Positions 1-7,181 are shown, counted from the first letter of the stretch. The stretch is DNA of 25,828 bases from CAYILR01 sp964364175 (GCA_964364175.1 CAYILR010000051.1:1-25828); one strand, 5' to 3'. The notes: generated by a model not told the origin, from the letters alone. Numbers and translations are program-made.

Positions 1-52
1 CGTCAAAAAAATACTTCCTCAAATTTTGACGCGCGACCTCTCCGGGGCACAG
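1..52. repeat. Left copy of a 52-bp terminal inverted repeat
   Basis: These 52 bases recur as a perfect reverse complement at 25776-25827. Read outward from the unique DNA, both copies begin CTGTGCCCCGGAGAGG. The copy contains its own inverted repeat (CGTCAAAA at 1-8, TTTTGACG at 24-31). This may be the end of an insertion sequence or another dispersed repeat lying beyond the window. No transposase is present inside the window, so the element type is not established. Confidence 0.85.
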
Positions 53-77
53 TTGATCGTTTTAGAATTCATAAAAG

Positions 78-96
78 TTTGACTAAACTAGTCAAA
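78..96 (-). terminator. Possible hairpin terminator after lrgB
   Basis: A perfect 8-bp inverted repeat (TTTGACTA, 3-nt loop, TAGTCAAA) lies 66 bp beyond the lrgB stop on the minus strand. It is followed by a short CTTTT stretch. The stem is AT-rich and the T tract short, so terminator function is uncertain. A second inverted repeat (CTGATTTA 101-108, TAAATCAG 133-140) lies between it and lrgB. Confidence 0.4.
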
Positions 97-161
97 ATGA
101 CTGATTTATTCAAGTAAAAATATTTAATTAATTAAATCAGCTAGTTGTGGAGTCTTCGCCC

Positions 162-845
162 TTAAATGAGGCCAATCCATCTCAGCAAAATCGGTGTGAC
201 CAGTGCTGTAAATATACCCTGAATACAAAGTGCGATGCTGCTGGCAGCAGCTTCTTGCGGTCCAATCTGCACCGACTGCGCAGTTCCCAAACCGTGAGCA
301 GCAGCTCCGAGAGCAAGGCCGGTAGCGAATTTACTGCGGATGCCAATCCATTTCAAAAATGTGGGTCCAATCAGTGCGCCATAAACGCCAACCCAAAAAA
401 TAATAAAGGCTGTAATTGCAGGATTGCCTCCTGTTTTTTCTGCAACTCCCATAGCAATGGGGGAGGTGACCGACTTGGGTGCGATTGAGATCACCATGAT
501 CTGGGAGGCTTTGAACAAAATAGCCAATCCAACCGCACTTAAAACTCCCAGCGTACTGCCGACAAAAAGTGACCCCAGCACCGCCATCCAGCGTGCACGA
601 ATCTCTTCCCACTGACGGTGAAGCACAAACCCCAGCGAAACCACTGCTGGCCCCAGGAAAAAACTAATGGGTCGAGTTGCCTCAGCAAAATCAGGTGCTG
701 GGGTTCCAGAAAATTTGAGAATCGGAATCAGCGTGCAGGCTGCTAGCAAAACCGGGTGAGCCCAGGGTTTTCTTCCGCTGCGAGTATAGAAAAATTCTCC
801 AATCGCATAAATTCCAAGAGTGAGGCTAACCCAGAATAGAGTCAT
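162..845 (-). CDS. lrgB: LrgB/CidB family membrane protein
   Basis: The 227-residue product is a polytopic inner-membrane protein of the LrgB/CidB family, the usual partner of the holin-like LrgA/CidA proteins. These are linked to control of murein hydrolase activity, autolysis and, in some organisms, metabolite export. Visible family segments are HPVLLA near the N-terminus, FLGPAVVSLG, PKSVTSPIAMGVA and the C-terminal GLALGAAAHGLGTA. Length is typical. The reading frame stays open upstream to 1145, but that part is out-of-frame LrgA sequence. The ATG at 845 overlaps the lrgA stop as ATGA, which implies translational coupling. It is the last gene of a HIT-lrgA-lrgB unit. Family assignment is firm; the physiological role here is inferred. 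Confidence 0.92.
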   Translation of the reverse strand: MTLFWVSLTLGIYAIGEFFYTRSGRKPWAHPVLLAACTLIPILKFSGTPAPDFAEATRPISFFLGPAVVSLGFVLHRQWEEIRARWMAVLGSLFVGSTLGVLSAVGLAILFKASQIMVISIAPKSVTSPIAMGVAEKTGGNPAITAFIIFWVGVYGALIGPTFLKWIGIRSKFATGLALGAAAHGLGTAQSVQIGPQEAAASSIALCIQGIFTALVTPILLRWIGLI

Positions 846-1186
846 CTGCGCTTCTCCAAAAACTGAGCCGTCCATCCTACCGAAGCAAAAACCACCAGTG
901 TACTCAGGGCACTTGCAACAATGACAGCCCATGCATCTACCCTGAAAAGTTCTGAATGTTCTACAAACGCAGCGACGGCTGGAACAAAAAACAGCGGCAT
1001 GATTCCGATGATCATTTGGGCTGTGCTGGCCACCCAAGCTTCGCGGATCCAACCCTGGTTGAGAGCAGTAGCCATAGCCAACATTCCAATTAAGCTTCCG
1101 GGAATGGGAATTCCAAGTAGGCGTACGACTCCTTCGCCCAAGCAATTGAATCCCAAAATAATCGCCAGCCCTCGGATGCCTTGCAT
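842..1186 (-). CDS. lrgA: LrgA/CidA family holin-like protein
   Basis: A 114-residue membrane protein with four predicted hydrophobic segments and the LrgA hallmarks: GIPIPGSLIGMLAM in the second segment, followed by a short loop and PLFFVPAVAAFVEH. Family members are compared with phage holins and form a functional pair with LrgB. The gene starts 4 bp after the stop of the HIT gene and ends in a 4-base ATGA overlap with lrgB, so the three are almost certainly one transcript. No strong Shine-Dalgarno precedes the ATG, which agrees with coupling to the upstream gene. Confidence 0.9.
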   Translation of the reverse strand: MQGIRGLAIILGFNCLGEGVVRLLGIPIPGSLIGMLAMATALNQGWIREAWVASTAQMIIGIMPLFFVPAVAAFVEHSELFRVDAWAVIVASALSTLVVFASVGWTAQFLEKRR

Positions 1187-1190
1187 CCGA

Positions 1191-1526
1191 TTACCCAGGA
1201 GGCCATTTCATCGCGCGACCACCCAGGATGTGAAAGTGGAGGTGGTCGACGGTTTGGCCACCGTCTACACGAGTGTTGGCGACTAGACGAAAACCTTTTT
1301 CCAGACCGAGCTCTTTTGCAATCTCTGCGGCTTTGATCATCAGATGGCCCATGAGTTCTGCGTCCTGCAAGGTCAACTCAGCTAGGCTACGAATTTCTTT
1401 TTTTGGAATGAGCAACACATGCACAGGCGCTTGAGGATGAATGTCGTGAAAGGCGAGACACTGATCGTCCTCATATGCAATTTTGGCAGGAATTTCCTTG
1501 CGAATGATTTTTGAAAAAAGAGTCAT
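1191..1526 (-). CDS. HIT family nucleotide-binding hydrolase (HinT-like)
   Basis: This 111-residue cytosolic protein has the length and layout of bacterial HinT, a purine nucleoside phosphoramidase. The histidine triad HLHFHILGG lies near the C-terminus, preceded by the substrate-loop sequence RVDGGQTVDHLH. N-terminal FSKIIRKEIPAKIAYEDDQCLAF is also typical. It probably cleaves AMP-type phosphoramidates; the precise substrate cannot be told from sequence. It is the first gene before lrgA and lrgB. No clear Shine-Dalgarno precedes the ATG, and a strong hairpin (1541-1588) ends 14 bases upstream of it. Confidence 0.92.
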   Translation of the reverse strand: MTLFSKIIRKEIPAKIAYEDDQCLAFHDIHPQAPVHVLLIPKKEIRSLAELTLQDAELMGHLMIKAAEIAKELGLEKGFRLVANTRVDGGQTVDHLHFHILGGRAMKWPPG

Positions 1527-1540
1527 AGTTCAGTCTGAAG

Positions 1541-1588
1541 ACTTGGGCGGTACATCGTCAGTATTTAATTGACGAGTACCGCCCAAGT
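1541..1588 (-). terminator. Long hairpin between the protease gene and the HIT gene
   Basis: Arms ACTTGGGCGGTAC (1541-1553) and GTACCGCCCAAGT (1576-1588) pair perfectly. Inside them TCGTCA (1555-1560) pairs with TGACGA (1570-1575) with one bulged A, leaving a 9-nt AT-rich loop: a 19-bp stem in all. It begins 5 bases beyond the protease stop. There is no T tract on the minus-strand exit side, so this is not a textbook intrinsic terminator. It may be an RNA-stabilising or processing hairpin, or act on HIT translation. Confidence 0.5.
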
Positions 1589-1592
1589 TAAT

Positions 1593-2978
1593 TTAGTTAA
1601 CCAGGGAAGGCAGAGGGAGAACGAAAAGATCTTTCTCCATATCGACGTCGAAAATTCCCAGACGAGAAGGCATATCGCGAATTGTGCGATTTGCAGCCTC
1701 GATGGCTTGATCGACTCCCATTTTTCGAGACAGAGTTGCAGCACGGGCCGCACGCTTTGGATTGACGACTCCACCGCTGACGACTTTGTCAGCCAAGAAG
1801 TCTTTCTTATCCACAGTCCCCATCAAGATCTGACGGATTTCTGCTGGCTTCAACTTGGGGTTTGCATCTCTGACTTGACCGGCAGCATTGGCGACATACG
1901 GAGCAGCTTGGCTGGTCCCGCTCAGAGTCATCAGTGTGTTCTCGCCGGGATTTCCAGGAATCGAAGATAGGATTCCTACGCCAGGAGCAGCCACGTCCAC
2001 GGTTTGTTGTCCGTAGTTAGTGAAGGAAGCCAGCTTTCCGCGATCCAGAGTTGCAGCAACAGACATGGTATTGTCAGTTTTGATGTTAGCAGGAGAGGTA
2101 GGCATCTCGTCATTGTTGTTTGCGTCGTTTCCAGCCGCAAACACAAAGAGAGTATTCGGAGCTGCATCTACGAAAGCTTTGCCTTCATCCACCATGTTTT
2201 GCAGAAAAGCTTTCGAGAATTCTTGCAGCTCTTCTGGGGTGGGTTCACGGCCTACGATCATTTGAAAGAGTTGACCTACAATGATTTGGGCGACCATTTT
2301 GCCAGTTCCGAACGAACCATTTGCAACATGAGCATGTCTTGAGCTGACATATTGCCCGACTTTGGCCAATAGTTCAGACTGCTGCTTGGCCAATTGAGCA
2401 AGGCCCATTTTTAACAACATTTTTTGCAACATATCATCGCCCTCTTCGTTCATTTGAACGAAAGAAGAGAGTTGTTCTTTGACCCAAAGAGCAGAGGCAC
2501 CCTGCTCGGTCGGAATCAATTTGACGCCCGTGGTTTTATTGCCAATCGCATTCACTACCGAAATCCCAGTCACGTGCGAACCGTGAACAAAGTTTCCAAA
2601 CTTCATCAATTCTTTGATGAAATCCTGGTCTTCGCGTTTTTGTTTGATCCATTCTTGATCTGCAGGCGTGGCACGTCCTCGAAGGATTTTTGTTTGAATT
2701 TCAAAAAATTTGGGAACGTCAGGGCTGAATGTGCCGACGTATTTATAATCGATGATTTGATTATTGTTTTCAGCGAAATTCCATCCCAGGACATCATCGA
2801 TGTAGCCGTTGCCGTCGTCGTCCTTGCCATTGTTGGCCACTTCACCTTTGTTGGTCAGTGTGTGTGGAGCTAGCAGCTTGTGCTGATAGTCTGTCCCCGA
2901 ATCAATAATCGCGATGTTGGAAGCGAAAGCTCCATTCGCGAACAAAAATATAGTGATGATCCCCATTGATTTCTTCAT
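1593..2978 (-). CDS. Secreted subtilisin-like (S8) serine protease
   Basis: A 461-residue peptidase S8 protein. Residues 1-20 form a signal peptide (MKKSMGIITIFLFANGAFA, then SN). The catalytic triad is visible: Asp26 in AIIDSGTD, His132 in VHGSHVTG and Ser356 in SGTSQAAPYV; Asn284 in FAAGNDAN is the likely oxyanion-hole residue. GKDDDGNGYIDDVLGWNF (51-68) is the calcium-site segment common in this family. A long helical insertion, about residues 150-215, lies between the His and Asn blocks. The catalytic domain starts directly after the signal peptide with no I9-type propeptide. GGAGG stands 6 bases before the ATG. Likely exported to periplasm or medium; substrate unknown. Confidence 0.93.
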   Translation of the reverse strand: MKKSMGIITIFLFANGAFASNIAIIDSGTDYQHKLLAPHTLTNKGEVANNGKDDDGNGYIDDVLGWNFAENNNQIIDYKYVGTFSPDVPKFFEIQTKILRGRATPADQEWIKQKREDQDFIKELMKFGNFVHGSHVTGISVVNAIGNKTTGVKLIPTEQGASALWVKEQLSSFVQMNEEGDDMLQKMLLKMGLAQLAKQQSELLAKVGQYVSSRHAHVANGSFGTGKMVAQIIVGQLFQMIVGREPTPEELQEFSKAFLQNMVDEGKAFVDAAPNTLFVFAAGNDANNNDEMPTSPANIKTDNTMSVAATLDRGKLASFTNYGQQTVDVAAPGVGILSSIPGNPGENTLMTLSGTSQAAPYVANAAGQVRDANPKLKPAEIRQILMGTVDKKDFLADKVVSGGVVNPKRAARAATLSRKMGVDQAIEAANRTIRDMPSRLGIFDVDMEKDLFVLPLPSLVN

Positions 2979-2999
2979 TCAATCCTCCGTTATTGTATC

Positions 3000-3005
3000 A
3001 TTATA
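3000..3005 (-). promoter_or_regulatory. Candidate -10 box for the S8 protease gene
   Basis: The minus strand reads a consensus TATAAT 22 bases upstream of the protease ATG. No convincing -35 hexamer lies at 16-18 bp, so only half of the promoter is supported. Confidence 0.4.
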
Positions 3006-3107
3006 CTGCTAGACTGCATCAATACTACGTCGATTCAGAGATAATCCCCGAATCGAAAGGAGTGTTGCATGTGAAAGGAAAATCGCAAGCGGAAAAACGG
3101 TTTTTTT

Positions 3108-3148
3108 AAAAAAAAGCTGGTAGTTTGAGTGCTTTGGCACTCAAACTA
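3108..3148 (-). terminator. Intrinsic terminator of the 3146-3739 gene
   Basis: On the minus strand a perfect 12-bp stem (TAGTTTGAGTGC with GCACTCAAACTA, 4-nt loop; 3121-3132 and 3137-3148) is followed after five bases by eight T. The stop codon of the upstream gene (3146-3148) is itself part of the stem. This is a good rho-independent terminator that insulates the protease gene. Confidence 0.85.
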
Positions 3149-3739
3149 CTCGTCGTTTTGTTCGGATTGTTCAGAATCTTCAAAGGCACAAACGTACCTG
3201 ACGTTGATTTTATTTAATACGCGGTGAAACTCTTCCTGCGGATCAGGTTCAATTGAAGCTTGAAAAAGCTCACTTACTTTTTCTTTTGAAGCAGTATTCT
3301 TGGCGAGCAATTCCTGAAAATTTTTCGAAAACGAAGATTGAGAAAGTGGGGGCACAAGCGACTTGAGTTTTTCGCCATACTCAATTTGTATGGCAGGTTT
3401 AGTTTTTTCTAAATCCAAGTATCCCTGCCATGCGAGAAGCCTTTTTTCCATCCGTCCCGTATAGATCAACAATGGAGCAGGGATGTCAGATTGTTTCAAT
3501 AGCTGCAATTGGGGTGGAATCTGTTCTGATTTTTTAGGCCACGGTATTTGTTCCGGGCTGATTGAGTGAATCAGTTTTAGATTTTTTTCGGAGAAAGGAC
3601 CGCTCAAAGCGCAGGGTTGACCAAAGAGAGTAACTTTGATTTCAGCCATTTTTTTGACAGCAGGGGTCTGCGCAGTGGCCCCCATCGGGAGAAGAAAAAT
3701 CAGAAGAAAATTCAAGGAGATGGATAGCGGCCGGTTCAT
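3146..3739 (-). CDS. Secreted protein of unknown function
   Basis: A 197-residue product that I do not recognise. It begins with a signal peptide (basic start, a hydrophobic core around SISLNFLLIFLLPMG, likely cleavage after ATA at 21-23), so it should be exported. The mature part has two cysteines (43 and 184) that could form one disulfide, a proline-rich stretch around 62-90, and an acidic, glutamine-rich C-terminus. No enzymatic motif is visible. The gene stands alone on the minus strand with its own terminator. The Shine-Dalgarno is weak (AAGAG before the ATG). Confidence 0.75.
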   Translation of the reverse strand: MNRPLSISLNFLLIFLLPMGATAQTPAVKKMAEIKVTLFGQPCALSGPFSEKNLKLIHSISPEQIPWPKKSEQIPPQLQLLKQSDIPAPLLIYTGRMEKRLLAWQGYLDLEKTKPAIQIEYGEKLKSLVPPLSQSSFSKNFQELLAKNTASKEKVSELFQASIEPDPQEEFHRVLNKINVRYVCAFEDSEQSEQNDE

Positions 3740-3767
3740 TTGACTCTTTTATAAATCAGTTTACCAT
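3740..3767 (+). promoter_or_regulatory. Candidate promoter for the 3791 gene
   Basis: TTGACT (3740-3745) and TACCAT (3762-3767) are spaced 16 bp apart. The predicted start would leave a leader of about 15-20 nt before the GTG at 3791. The -10 hexamer matches only four of six consensus positions. The overlapping minus-strand sequence also contains TATAAA, so the 50-bp gap may hold divergent promoters. Confidence 0.35.
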
Positions 3768-3790
3768 AAAAGATAGGGGGTTTTGAGTAA

Positions 3791-4405
3791 GTGAGTCGCA
3801 AATCCAAAAGTCTCGCTCTGGTTACTCAGACTCAGGAATTTTTCCATGAGTTGGTTGACGAGGCGCTGAAGACCAAGAAGTACAAACCATCCACCGAGAC
3901 ACAGGTTTACCTGGTCAATTTGCTCAATCAATTTTTATCCTCGGATCGATTGTATACTCGTGATGCAGAGGGGAATGTCAAAGACGAGCCCTTGGCGATT
4001 TTGGTCAAAGAGGCGCTTGAGCAGCCCGAGATTGAAGCACAGAAAAGCCTTTTTCGTTACATTGGTGACGTGTCTCTGTACACGGCAGGTTTTTTTCAGG
4101 ACAGCCTGAGCCGCAAAGTCGTGGATGTGGACTATTATATTGGAATGGGTGGGACAGCCTATCGCCAGGTCGCGGCTCGAATTCCCGAAAAACCCGTGCA
4201 GGGTTTGTACCAGGAGCTGGCCGAGGAATTTCCACTCTGGGTGGATGTATTGGCTGAAGTCAGTGACAAGACGACCCAGAAAACCGAGACCAATCTTCTG
4301 AGAATCTACGAAACGTGGATTCGCACCAAGAGCGAACGCGCAGCAAAGACCCTCAAAGAGGCGGGGATTCTGCCTAACAAGACGATCAAGAAGGACTGGC
4401 AGTAG
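3791..4405 (+). CDS. Conserved-looking cytosolic protein of unknown function
   Basis: A 204-residue protein without signal peptide or membrane segment, predicted to be mostly helical, with an aromatic-rich middle (SLYTAGFFQDSLSRK, then VDVDYYIGMGGTAYRQVA). I do not recognise a named domain; the sequence reads as a well-folded conserved protein rather than a spurious frame. The start is GTG at 3791, with a G-rich stretch (AGGGGG) about 10 bases upstream. Its stop lies 12 bp from the convergent end of the cyclophilin gene, with no clear terminator between them. No function is proposed. Confidence 0.8.
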   Translation: MSRKSKSLALVTQTQEFFHELVDEALKTKKYKPSTETQVYLVNLLNQFLSSDRLYTRDAEGNVKDEPLAILVKEALEQPEIEAQKSLFRYIGDVSLYTAGFFQDSLSRKVVDVDYYIGMGGTAYRQVAARIPEKPVQGLYQELAEEFPLWVDVLAEVSDKTTQKTETNLLRIYETWIRTKSERAAKTLKEAGILPNKTIKKDWQ

Positions 4406-4417
4406 CTGTTTTGGAAG

Positions 4418-5077
4418 CTATTCAATGATCAAAGTGGTCATCTTGTCGCCCACTTTGAGTTTCTTCACGACGTCCATACCCTCAACCACTTGGCCGAACA
4501 CGGTGTACGAATGATCCAGGTGAGGTTGTGGCGCCAAAGCAAAGTAAAACTGTGCATCTGCTGAGTCTGGATCTGCAGCGCGAGCCATTGCCAGAGTGCC
4601 TTCGACATGTCGGCGAGAGTTGAACTCAGCTTTTTGTTTTTTCCCGCTGCCGCCGGTTCCGTTTCCATAGGGGTCGCCGCCCTGAGCGACGAAACCAGGA
4701 ATCACGCGGTGAAAAGTCAATCCGTTGTAGAAGCCTTGATTGATCAGCTCAACCATTCGCGCCACTGTGTTGGGCGCATCTTTGGAATAAAATTTATACT
4801 TGATCACGCCTTCGTTCGTGGTCATCACGACGGTGGCTTTGGAGAGACCATTGGCATCGGTGTTTAAATCGGGATTCATATTGCTCGCTTTCTGAGGGGA
4901 GGTTGCGTTGGGAGCAGACGCCGGAGGCGCTGCGTTTGCTGAGGGAGCTGTTCCTGCCGAGGGCGTCGAGGTGCTCGAAGCCGAATTGTCCCTTTGGAAT
5001 TGCAAATACAACCCACCGCCAATGACTCCTAGAACCGCGATAATTCCCACTGCTATGATGACCGACCGAGATCGCAT
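4418..5077 (-). CDS. Membrane-anchored cyclophilin-type peptidyl-prolyl isomerase
   Basis: A 219-residue cyclophilin (EC 5.2.1.8) that catalyses cis-trans isomerisation of prolyl bonds. An N-terminal membrane anchor (about 6-26) is followed by a low-complexity Ala/Pro/Ser linker (about 31-65). The isomerase domain (about 80-219) carries FHRVIPGFVAQGGD at 122-135 with the catalytic Arg124, then AQFYF (175-179) and LDHSYTVFG (187-195). The frame is open further upstream, but the ATG at 5077 gives the anchor and has AAGGAG ten bases before it. Topology implies the enzyme domain is periplasmic, as a chaperone for exported proteins. Divergent from tatC across only 44 bp. Confidence 0.93.
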   Translation of the reverse strand: MRSRSVIIAVGIIAVLGVIGGGLYLQFQRDNSASSTSTPSAGTAPSANAAPPASAPNATSPQKASNMNPDLNTDANGLSKATVVMTTNEGVIKYKFYSKDAPNTVARMVELINQGFYNGLTFHRVIPGFVAQGGDPYGNGTGGSGKKQKAEFNSRRHVEGTLAMARAADPDSADAQFYFALAPQPHLDHSYTVFGQVVEGMDVVKKLKVGDKMTTLIIE

Positions 5078-5121
5078 AGTTGACAGACTCCTTCGCAACG
5101 CAATATGACCTGGGGTCACAG

Positions 5122-5883
5122 ATGTCTCAAGAACAATCTCAGCAGTCGCCGCATTTTTATGACCACATCGATGAACTCCGTCGGCGCTTGATGCGTTGTC
5201 TTTGGGTTTTCCTCGGGGGGGCAGCTGCTTGTTATGTTTTCTCCGAGAAGCTTTTGGAGTTTTTACGGAGTCCATTGTTCAAGGTTCTGCCCGAGGGGCA
5301 GCGGCATCTTTATTTTACGAGTCTGTTTGAGAACTTTCTCACCCACTTGAAAATTTCTGGCTATGCCTCGGTATTTTTTCTTTCGCCTTATTTTTTTTAT
5401 GAAGTCTGGCGGTTTGTCTCGCCGGGGCTGTATGGGCGTGAACGCAAAATGGTTTTGCCGTTCGTGACGGCAGCCACGTTCTTTTTTCTGGCAGGGGCTT
5501 CGTTTGCCTACTTCGTGCTTTTCCCGGTCGGTTTTAAGTATTTCATCACCTACGGCGGTCCCACTGATGCGCCGATGCTCACGATTAGCTCTTATTACGA
5601 TACTTGCTTGAAGCTGATGCTGCTTTTTGGTTTGGCTTTCGAGTTGCCTGTTTTGGTCAGCTTGTTGGGTTTTTTGGGAATCGTCGATGCACGAATGCTT
5701 CGTCAACATCGCAAAACGGCAATTATAGGGATCACGGTGGCAGCTGCTCTTTTTGCCCCGCCGGATGCGATGTCGATGATCATGCTCGGGGTGCCCTTGG
5801 TTCTGATGTACGAGGGTTCGATTTGGGTGGTGGAGTGGATTTCTAAATCTCGGAAGACCGAAAAACAAATGCCGGTTTTGTGA
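5122..5883 (+). CDS. tatC: Sec-independent protein translocase TatC
   Basis: A 253-residue six-helix inner-membrane protein, the receptor subunit of the twin-arginine translocation system for folded proteins. Hallmarks seen: FYDHIDELRRRLM near the N-terminus (12-24), RFVSPGLYGRERK with conserved Glu107, AFELP at 172-176, and PPDAMSM before the last helices. A TTG upstream at 5080 would add 14 residues; ATG 5122 places the start just before the conserved N-terminal motif, though its ribosome site (GGGG) is weak. No tatA or tatB is seen in the window, so the other Tat genes must lie elsewhere. Divergent from the cyclophilin gene. Confidence 0.95.
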   Translation: MSQEQSQQSPHFYDHIDELRRRLMRCLWVFLGGAAACYVFSEKLLEFLRSPLFKVLPEGQRHLYFTSLFENFLTHLKISGYASVFFLSPYFFYEVWRFVSPGLYGRERKMVLPFVTAATFFFLAGASFAYFVLFPVGFKYFITYGGPTDAPMLTISSYYDTCLKLMLLFGLAFELPVLVSLLGFLGIVDARMLRQHRKTAIIGITVAAALFAPPDAMSMIMLGVPLVLMYEGSIWVVEWISKSRKTEKQMPVL

Positions 5884-5908
5884 ATAACTTTGGTCCCGGT
5901 ACCAAAAA

Positions 5909-6151
5909 CTAACCTGCCATTTTTGCTTTGAGTTCATCCAGCTTATCAATGATCCATGTTTTAATCATGGCCTGCCTTGCAATGCCCCTGCGTCGCGCCT
6001 CTTGGTCAACGGCCTTGACCGCCCAGACGGGTAGATCGAGATTAAATCTTTTCGTAGCAGTTTCTAGATCGATGTATTCAGAAATATCGTCACCTCGATC
6101 AAATTTTTCATCAAATTCCTTCGAACTGATTGCTTTCTTATTCTTCGCCAT
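5909..6151 (-). CDS. Ribbon-helix-helix (CopG/BrnA-like) antitoxin, apparently unpaired
   Basis: An 80-residue protein resembling CopG-type antitoxins of the BrnA kind (COG5304). The C-terminal half fits a ribbon-helix-helix: strand KRFNLDLP, then helices from VWAVKAVDQEARRRG to RQAMIKTWIIDKLDEL. The N-terminal half (FDEKFDRGDDISEYID) is the acidic toxin-binding type of segment. The frame is open to 6199, but ATG 6151 has AAGGGAG directly upstream. In BrnTA systems the toxin gene precedes the antitoxin; here the upstream 200 bp contain no toxin-like frame. It may be an orphan or a regulator of the neighbouring protease gene. Convergent with tatC. Confidence 0.8.
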   Translation of the reverse strand: MAKNKKAISSKEFDEKFDRGDDISEYIDLETATKRFNLDLPVWAVKAVDQEARRRGIARQAMIKTWIIDKLDELKAKMAG

Positions 6152-6200
6152 ATGCTCCCTTTTCATCTTTTCGGAAGTAACATATCTTGATGATTTCATA

Positions 6201-6240
6201 AAAGCATATAAAAGATATATTTATTATACCTAAATGCTTT
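6201..6240 (-). promoter_or_regulatory. Antitoxin promoter -10 box within an inverted repeat
   Basis: The minus strand has a consensus TATAAT (plus 6223-6228). It is flanked by inverted arms AAAGCAT (6201-6207) and ATGCTTT (6234-6240). No good -35 is seen. The arrangement fits an operator for autoregulation by the ribbon-helix-helix protein, but this is inference. Confidence 0.45.
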
Positions 6241-6306
6241 ATCTCTACGAGCGGCCATTGAATTTCTCTCTGCTTCATTATTTGAAGCACTTTGATTCAA
6301 ATTTTA

Positions 6307-6335
6307 TTGCGCAATGCATAAATATCGCCTATAAC
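6307..6335 (+). promoter_or_regulatory. Sigma-70-like promoter of the metalloprotease gene
   Basis: TTGCGC (6307-6312) and TATAAC (6330-6335) are separated by exactly 17 bp, giving a predicted start near 6342 and a leader of about 34 nt. An inverted repeat (ATTTGAA 6280-6286, TTCAAAT 6296-6302) lies just upstream of the -35 box and could be a regulator site. Confidence 0.55.
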
Positions 6336-6375
6336 CACTTTCGATTTTGAAACAGATTTGAAAGGAAAATTAGTA

Positions 6376-7167
6376 ATGCAGTACCGAAATGTTGTGACTG
6401 GTTTGTTGGCTTTGGGATCCCTGATGGTGTCTTTGGCGGCTTATTCCGACGGTGGAGACAAAGAGGGAAACGGCGGCGATACGGTTGAGGTGATTTTTGA
6501 TCGGGCCAAAAAAGACGCCTATCAAAAAGTTCGAAACCTGACGCGTGAGAATCTGGCACAATTCAAAATAGATCGATCATACCAAAATTGGTTGCTGGAT
6601 ACCGTAGAGGATACGGATCGGCTTTCTAGATTTGTTTATTATGCCAAAAAAATTGCTGAACGCTCCGATTATATCCGATTTATTGAGGGGAATTGCACTG
6701 AAGATTCAGTAGTTCGTCCAGTTTGTTACGAAGCTCGAAATACAACACATCCGGATCATGGCGTAATGGTGATTTCTCGGTCGATGAATCGTGATCAGTC
6801 CACTACTGAAACTCAGGCCATGGCTCTGATTTTTCATGAAATAGGTCATTTTACGGGCGAAAAAGATCATGAATTTTTGTCTGATTTAGGTGTAGAAATG
6901 ATGCAGACACCAAAATTACAAGTGTTGGTGGAAATTTCAGAAAGTCGTTTATGGATGGGTGGACGTTATCCGATCAGTTCTGAATCAGATGATAATGTGG
7001 ATTCTGCTTGCCTGTATTTCGGATACCATCGGGCAGTAAATGCAACTCAAGATTGCGATTACGGTCGTAGCATCAAGGCGTGGCATTTCACTAAAAGTGG
7101 AGAAATTTATAGAATCGGTGTTGCTCCTGGCTGCTGGCTAACCTCCCTTACATGCATCGATGAATAA
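6376..7167 (+). CDS. Secreted metzincin-like zinc metalloprotease
   Basis: A 263-residue exported protein. Residues 1 to about 22 form a signal peptide (GLLALGSLMVSLAA), followed by a glycine/aspartate-rich segment (DGGDKEGNGGD). The zinc motif HEIGHFTGEKD (154-164) fits HExxHxxGxxD: His154, His158 and Asp164 as ligands and Glu155 as catalytic base, as in snapalysin-type metzincins. Cysteines at 107 and 117 and near the C-terminus suggest disulfides. ATG 6376 has AAAGGA nine bases upstream; an in-frame TTG at 6358 is less likely. The 14-bp gap to the next gene suggests co-transcription with the TIGR02147 regulator. The substrate is unknown, and the protease call rests on the zinc motif alone. 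Confidence 0.8.
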   Translation: MQYRNVVTGLLALGSLMVSLAAYSDGGDKEGNGGDTVEVIFDRAKKDAYQKVRNLTRENLAQFKIDRSYQNWLLDTVEDTDRLSRFVYYAKKIAERSDYIRFIEGNCTEDSVVRPVCYEARNTTHPDHGVMVISRSMNRDQSTTETQAMALIFHEIGHFTGEKDHEFLSDLGVEMMQTPKLQVLVEISESRLWMGGRYPISSESDDNVDSACLYFGYHRAVNATQDCDYGRSIKAWHFTKSGEIYRIGVAPGCWLTSLTCIDE

Positions 7168-7181
7168 ATAGCGAGCCCTCC

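Noticed and set aside
846..1145. N-terminal 100 codons of an open frame continuous with lrgB
   Set aside because: This part is the lrgA gene read in another frame: it is Cys/Arg-rich and unlike any LrgB, while LrgB proper starts at 845 with a normal membrane-protein sequence.
5080..5121. TTG start of tatC at 5080 (14 extra residues)
   Set aside because: TTG is rarer, it would start 2 bp from the divergent cyclophilin ATG, and the added residues are not part of the TatC family core.
5889..5906. Short inverted repeat TTTGGT/ACCAAA between tatC and the antitoxin gene as a bidirectional terminator
   Set aside because: Only six base pairs and no T tract on either strand, so a terminator call is not supported.
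5263..5949. A 228-codon open frame on the minus strand opposite tatC
   Set aside because: The product is rich in Lys, Arg, His and Gln, as expected from the complement of membrane-protein codons; tatC is unambiguous.
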